A DNA stretch of 35,468 nt from Bacillota bacterium (GTDB lineage: Bacteria > Bacillota > Clostridia > Lachnospirales > Lachnospiraceae): the NCBI GenBank assembly GCA_023387635.1, contig JAEWHU010000156.1, forward strand, positions 1 to 35,468, in the 5' to 3' direction. Of the stretch, positions 32,689-35,468 are shown one piece after another. The notes beneath the pieces are model-generated. The model saw only the letters and a program-made list of their open reading frames with translations, had not been told where the DNA came from and made no database searches. Every line of letters starts with the position of its first letter. Position 1 is the first letter of the stretch. Position numbers and translations under genes: made by a program.

Positions 32689-33828
32689 TTAATTTATATA
32701 TATTCTTTTCAAACGGCCACCAAGCCTACTAAATAACTCATTGGCTAATGTATTAGAAGCACTTGATACCTCTACTGCCTTAATTTCTTCATTTAAGTCT
32801 TTCCCTATTAATGTTACAATATCTCCTTCACTTACCTCGGGGATATCTGTAACATCTACTAGTAATTGATCCATGCATATATTGCTAACAATTTTAGCAT
32901 ACTTACCATGAATTAATACTCTTCCTGCTCCTCTTGAAAGATTTCTTGGATATCCATCTCCATAACCTATAGATACCACTGCTATTTTACTATTTCTATT
33001 AGCTAAGAATGTAAGTCCATATCCCATACTTTCCCCTTCATCTAATTCTTTCACCATAGCAACTCTTGCTTTTAGTGATAATACTGGAAGAAAATCTGGT
33101 GATATCTTAGTAACATGTCCCTCTTCACTTAAGGAACCATATAATGCCATGCCTATTCTAACATAATCGCTTGGGATATTGGGATAATTGAATAAACCAT
33201 AGGTGCTTTGAAGGTGTATTTTAGGAATTTCTATCCCATCTTTTTTTAACTCATCAACTAACTGATAAAAATCATTAATTTGATTTTGTGTGTACTTTAT
33301 ATCCTCTTCCTCATTGCTATCTGCAACACACAGATGGGTAAACATTCCCTTAACATCTAAGTTTTTACACTTGAAAAGTTCTCTTATATTATAGGTATCT
33401 GTAGCCTTTATCCCGAGCCTATGCATACCAGTATCTATTTTTATATGAACTGATATATTTTTATTAAAACCATTCAATTTTAGACCGTATTCATAGTCAA
33501 TTATGGTTTGCATAATATTATAAGCAATTAAATCATTGAATCTATATGGACTTGTATAACCAAGAACTAAAATTTCTCCTTGTATACCATGCCTACGTAA
33601 TGAGATACCTTCATCCAGAGTAGCAACTGCAAATGAATCTATCCCTAACTCATTTAGATACTTGGCAATTTGGGTGCTTCCATGACCGTAAGCATTGGCT
33701 TTTACAACTGCCATTAATTTGCATCCTTTACTCATTATAGACCTAATATAAGACACATTATGTTTTAGATTCTTATAGTCTATCTCAATCCATGCTCTAT
33801 CTGTTAATTCTTTCTTATGCCATTCCAT
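32689..33828 (-). CDS. vanT: VanT-type serine/alanine racemase, soluble form
   Basis: A 379-residue PLP racemase. PLP lysine K43 lies in AVVKANAYGHG, the second catalytic Tyr is Y270 (GYGLTF), and VHIKIDTGMHRLG and GYGDGYPRNLSRG are conserved. It resembles the racemase half of VanT-type proteins (EILVLGYTSP block). The Tyr that shapes the pocket in alanine racemases, in the IS-Tyr-E motif near the C-terminus, is Asn here (N363 in TLANELFSRLG). That Asn is the known VanT signature and favours serine. Unlike VanT, no N-terminal membrane domain is present. It overlaps vanXY by 14 bases and has GGAGG upstream. It likely supplies D-Ser (and D-Ala) for the ligase. A plain alanine racemase role is the alternative. 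Confidence 0.85.
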   Translation of the reverse strand: MEWHKKELTDRAWIEIDYKNLKHNVSYIRSIMSKGCKLMAVVKANAYGHGSTQIAKYLNELGIDSFAVATLDEGISLRRHGIQGEILVLGYTSPYRFNDLIAYNIMQTIIDYEYGLKLNGFNKNISVHIKIDTGMHRLGIKATDTYNIRELFKCKNLDVKGMFTHLCVADSNEEEDIKYTQNQINDFYQLVDELKKDGIEIPKIHLQSTYGLFNYPNIPSDYVRIGMALYGSLSEEGHVTKISPDFLPVLSLKARVAMVKELDEGESMGYGLTFLANRNSKIAVVSIGYGDGYPRNLSRGAGRVLIHGKYAKIVSNICMDQLLVDVTDIPEVSEGDIVTLIGKDLNEEIKAVEVSSASNTLANELFSRLGGRLKRIYIN

Positions 33829-34597
33829 GATAATTCCTCCATAAGGTGATCACACATCCATCCACGTTGTTTCCAGATATTTGACATATTGACTCCTTAG
33901 GTATTTCTATATCCCTGTTGTTCCCATCTTCTAAATTAATATAAAATATTTCTATTCGCTGATTTTGTTCCTCAAACACCAAATGCCTATCGTCATAGGT
34001 ATAATCTTTTATAAAATCTGTATACTCTTCTAATGAAAGTCCATTATCTACCATAATTTTAGCATGAGGGTAACCCACATAACGAAAATGCCATGGCTCA
34101 TGTCCAATACCTGTAATTTTTTCTTTACCTTTTTGATACCTCTCAACAAACCCGTATTTATATGCATTGTTACGGAAAGTTTTGTATATACCTGTATAAG
34201 GAAAATCAGGACGAATAAAATCAATAACTTCTTGATGATTTTTTGCAAGATCAATAGCTAAACCTGTCTGATGCTCACTATGATTTGGTAGTGCTACATA
34301 TTTTTTTGTAAATTCTAAACCATTTTCCTCTAGGGAATCTTCATATATACTTACTTGTTCACTTAATGTCCTATATCCACTAACATATACGATATCATTT
34401 TGACATTTAACTTCATTTACTAAGTGTGACAACATAGTGGCAGTTCTATTTTCTAATAATATATTCGGAAACTCTTTGGTAACAGGAACAAGTGATAATG
34501 CTTCCTCCTTTTCCTTAAATCTCAATGGATATTTTTGATTAACTAATATTAGATTCCCATAATATATTCTTTCTTTGTTTAATATTATCTTCTCCAT
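33815..34597 (-). CDS. vanXY: VanXY-type D,D-dipeptidase/carboxypeptidase
   Basis: A 260-residue zinc peptidase of the M15B family, close in length to VanXY-G. The zinc and catalytic residues are all visible: H109 and D116 (SEHQTGLAIDLA), E167 and H170 (GHEPWHFRY), and R76 (SGYRT). No membrane anchor or signal peptide is present, as expected for the cytosolic VanXY type and unlike VanY. In vanG-type clusters it removes D-Ala-D-Ala dipeptide and the last D-Ala of existing precursors, so that D-Ala-D-Ser ends dominate. Its ATG shares one base with the stop of vanG, and its end overlaps vanT, so translation is coupled. The C-terminal 80 residues are less conserved. Confidence 0.88.
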   Translation of the reverse strand: MEKIILNKERIYYGNLILVNQKYPLRFKEKEEALSLVPVTKEFPNILLENRTATMLSHLVNEVKCQNDIVYVSGYRTLSEQVSIYEDSLEENGLEFTKKYVALPNHSEHQTGLAIDLAKNHQEVIDFIRPDFPYTGIYKTFRNNAYKYGFVERYQKGKEKITGIGHEPWHFRYVGYPHAKIMVDNGLSLEEYTDFIKDYTYDDRHLVFEEQNQRIEIFYINLEDGNNRDIEIPKESICQISGNNVDGCVITLWRNYHGMA

Positions 34598-35468
34598 TAG
34601 CTAATCCCAAGTTTAATTACTTTGTCCAATATTTCACTATAAGACAAACCAATTCCTTTCATCATATTAGGATATCTACTACTAGAGGTAAAGCCTGGTA
34701 TGGTGTTAACTTCATTAAACACTATCTTCCCGTCCTTGGTAACAAACATGTCCACTCTTGCAAAACCTGAACATCCAAGAGTTTTATAGATAATTGCTGC
34801 TTGCTTTTTAACTTTAGAAGCCAACTCTTTTGTTATTCTAGCAGGCATATGAATTTTAGAACTTTTTAAGGTATATTTTTCAGTAAAATCAAAGAAACCA
34901 TTTGTTAATTCTATTTCATCCACTTCACCAAGGGTTAGTGCATCATTCCCTAGGATGGCACATCCAACTTCAAATCCATCTATATTTTCTTCTATAATTA
35001 CTTCATCATCATGTTCAAATGCAAGTTTTACTGCTATCTCTAATTCATTTTCCTCATATACTTTTGTTATACCAAAAGAGGACCCTGCCTTCACTGGTTT
35101 TACGAATAACGGATACTTAAGTTCCTTTGTTTTATCTCTAAGTGCAGACTTATCAAGTACTTTCGTTAAAACAATCGCTTTTGGTGTATGAATTCCTGCT
35201 GCCTCTACTAATTTATGAGCTCTATCTTTATCCATACATAATGCTGAACTTAATATATTACATCCAATGAGCGGAATACCAGCAAGAGTAATAAGTCCCT
35301 GAACTGTACCATCTTCACCGTTTTTTCCATGGAGTACAGGAAATACACCATCTAAATAGGTGGTTTTTGTTTCATTCTCTGTTAACTCAACAATGCCATG
35401 AACACTCCTGTCCGGTGATATAAAGGCTTGTACACAATTATCTTTATCTAAATGCCAAGTATCCTCTT
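34597..35468 (-). CDS. vanG: VanG-type D-Ala-D-Ser ligase, 5' end outside window
   Basis: The frame is open from the right edge to a TAA at 34597, giving about 289 residues; the first roughly 60 are missing, judging from usual length. ATP-grasp D-Ala-D-X ligase motifs are intact: FPVLHGKNGEDGTVQG, VKPVKAGSSFGI, FEVGCAILG, and RVDMF...VFNEVNTIPGFTSSSRYP. The omega-loop stretch FDFTEKYTLKSSKIHMP matches the VanC/E/G (D-Ser) type and not VanA/B (D-lactate) or housekeeping Ddl. It ends in TAATG overlapping vanXY. Upstream genes (a VanRS-like regulator pair is expected) would lie beyond the window. Housekeeping Ddl is the alternative, but the neighbours argue against it. Confidence 0.85.
   Translation of the reverse strand, partial: EDTWHLDKDNCVQAFISPDRSVHGIVELTENETKTTYLDGVFPVLHGKNGEDGTVQGLITLAGIPLIGCNILSSALCMDKDRAHKLVEAAGIHTPKAIVLTKVLDKSALRDKTKELKYPLFVKPVKAGSSFGITKVYEENELEIAVKLAFEHDDEVIIEENIDGFEVGCAILGNDALTLGEVDEIELTNGFFDFTEKYTLKSSKIHMPARITKELASKVKKQAAIIYKTLGCSGFARVDMFVTKDGKIVFNEVNTIPGFTSSSRYPNMMKGIGLSYSEILDKVIKLGIS

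Overview
The window is AT-rich with short intergenic gaps, strong AGGAGG-type ribosome sites, sigma-A promoters close to TTGACA/TATAAT and many U-tailed terminators. Together with a SCIFF precursor/maturase pair, a vanG-type ligase cluster, a HAAS/PadR pair and a BspA-like surface protein, this points to an anaerobic Clostridia, most likely a Lachnospiraceae relative such as a Lachnoclostridium. The species is an inference, not established here. No rRNA, tRNA, CRISPR array or intact insertion sequence was seen.

Layout. 1-1001 (minus) is the 5' part of a secreted BspA-like leucine-rich-repeat protein. 1411-8990 (plus) carries a cyclophilin, a two-creatinase-domain Xaa-Pro aminopeptidase, an ABC-F ATPase preceded by its own promoter, a 48-codon leader ORF and a terminator (an attenuator-like arrangement), and the transsulfuration pair metB/metI-like and patB/malY-like. 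9152-13966 (minus) has an FMN reductase behind a promoter overlapping a Fur-box-like sequence, then a heterodimeric ABC exporter followed by a truncated S24/S26 peptidase-like ORF. 13967-14756 is mostly gene-free and may hold a decayed transposase. 14757-17578 (minus) is a degenerate Nudix protein, pyrC and pyrF.

17777-18471 (plus) holds a 69-residue protein and then two tandem paralogous micropeptides (23 and 21 residues) that share ELLSY(L/F)RKYFNCK and a CX12C spacing, each with its own strong ribosome site. They differ almost only at synonymous positions, and they are the best candidate for an undescribed system here. 18527-24597 (minus) has a DUF3298-type protein, class Ia ribonucleotide reductase nrdA-nrdB, and an unusual protein with a long Asn/Gln-rich prion-like half joined to a ferritin-like domain. 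24751-27229 (minus) is a MarR regulator and a lipoprotein with two tandem CE1-type esterase domains. 27466-29107 (minus) is the SCIFF precursor scfA and its radical SAM maturase scfB. 29221-32511 (minus) has an Orn/Lys/Arg decarboxylase, a VOC protein behind a 19-bp-periodic operator array, a PadR regulator and a HAAS membrane protein behind twin operators.

32689-35468 (minus) is a translationally coupled vanG-vanXY-vanT-type operon: D-Ala-D-Ser ligase (5' end outside the window), D,D-peptidase and a soluble racemase that carries the Asn substitution typical of serine racemases. Working together, these would make D-Ser, ligate it to D-Ala and remove D-Ala-ending precursors, giving VanG-type low-level glycopeptide resistance if expressed.
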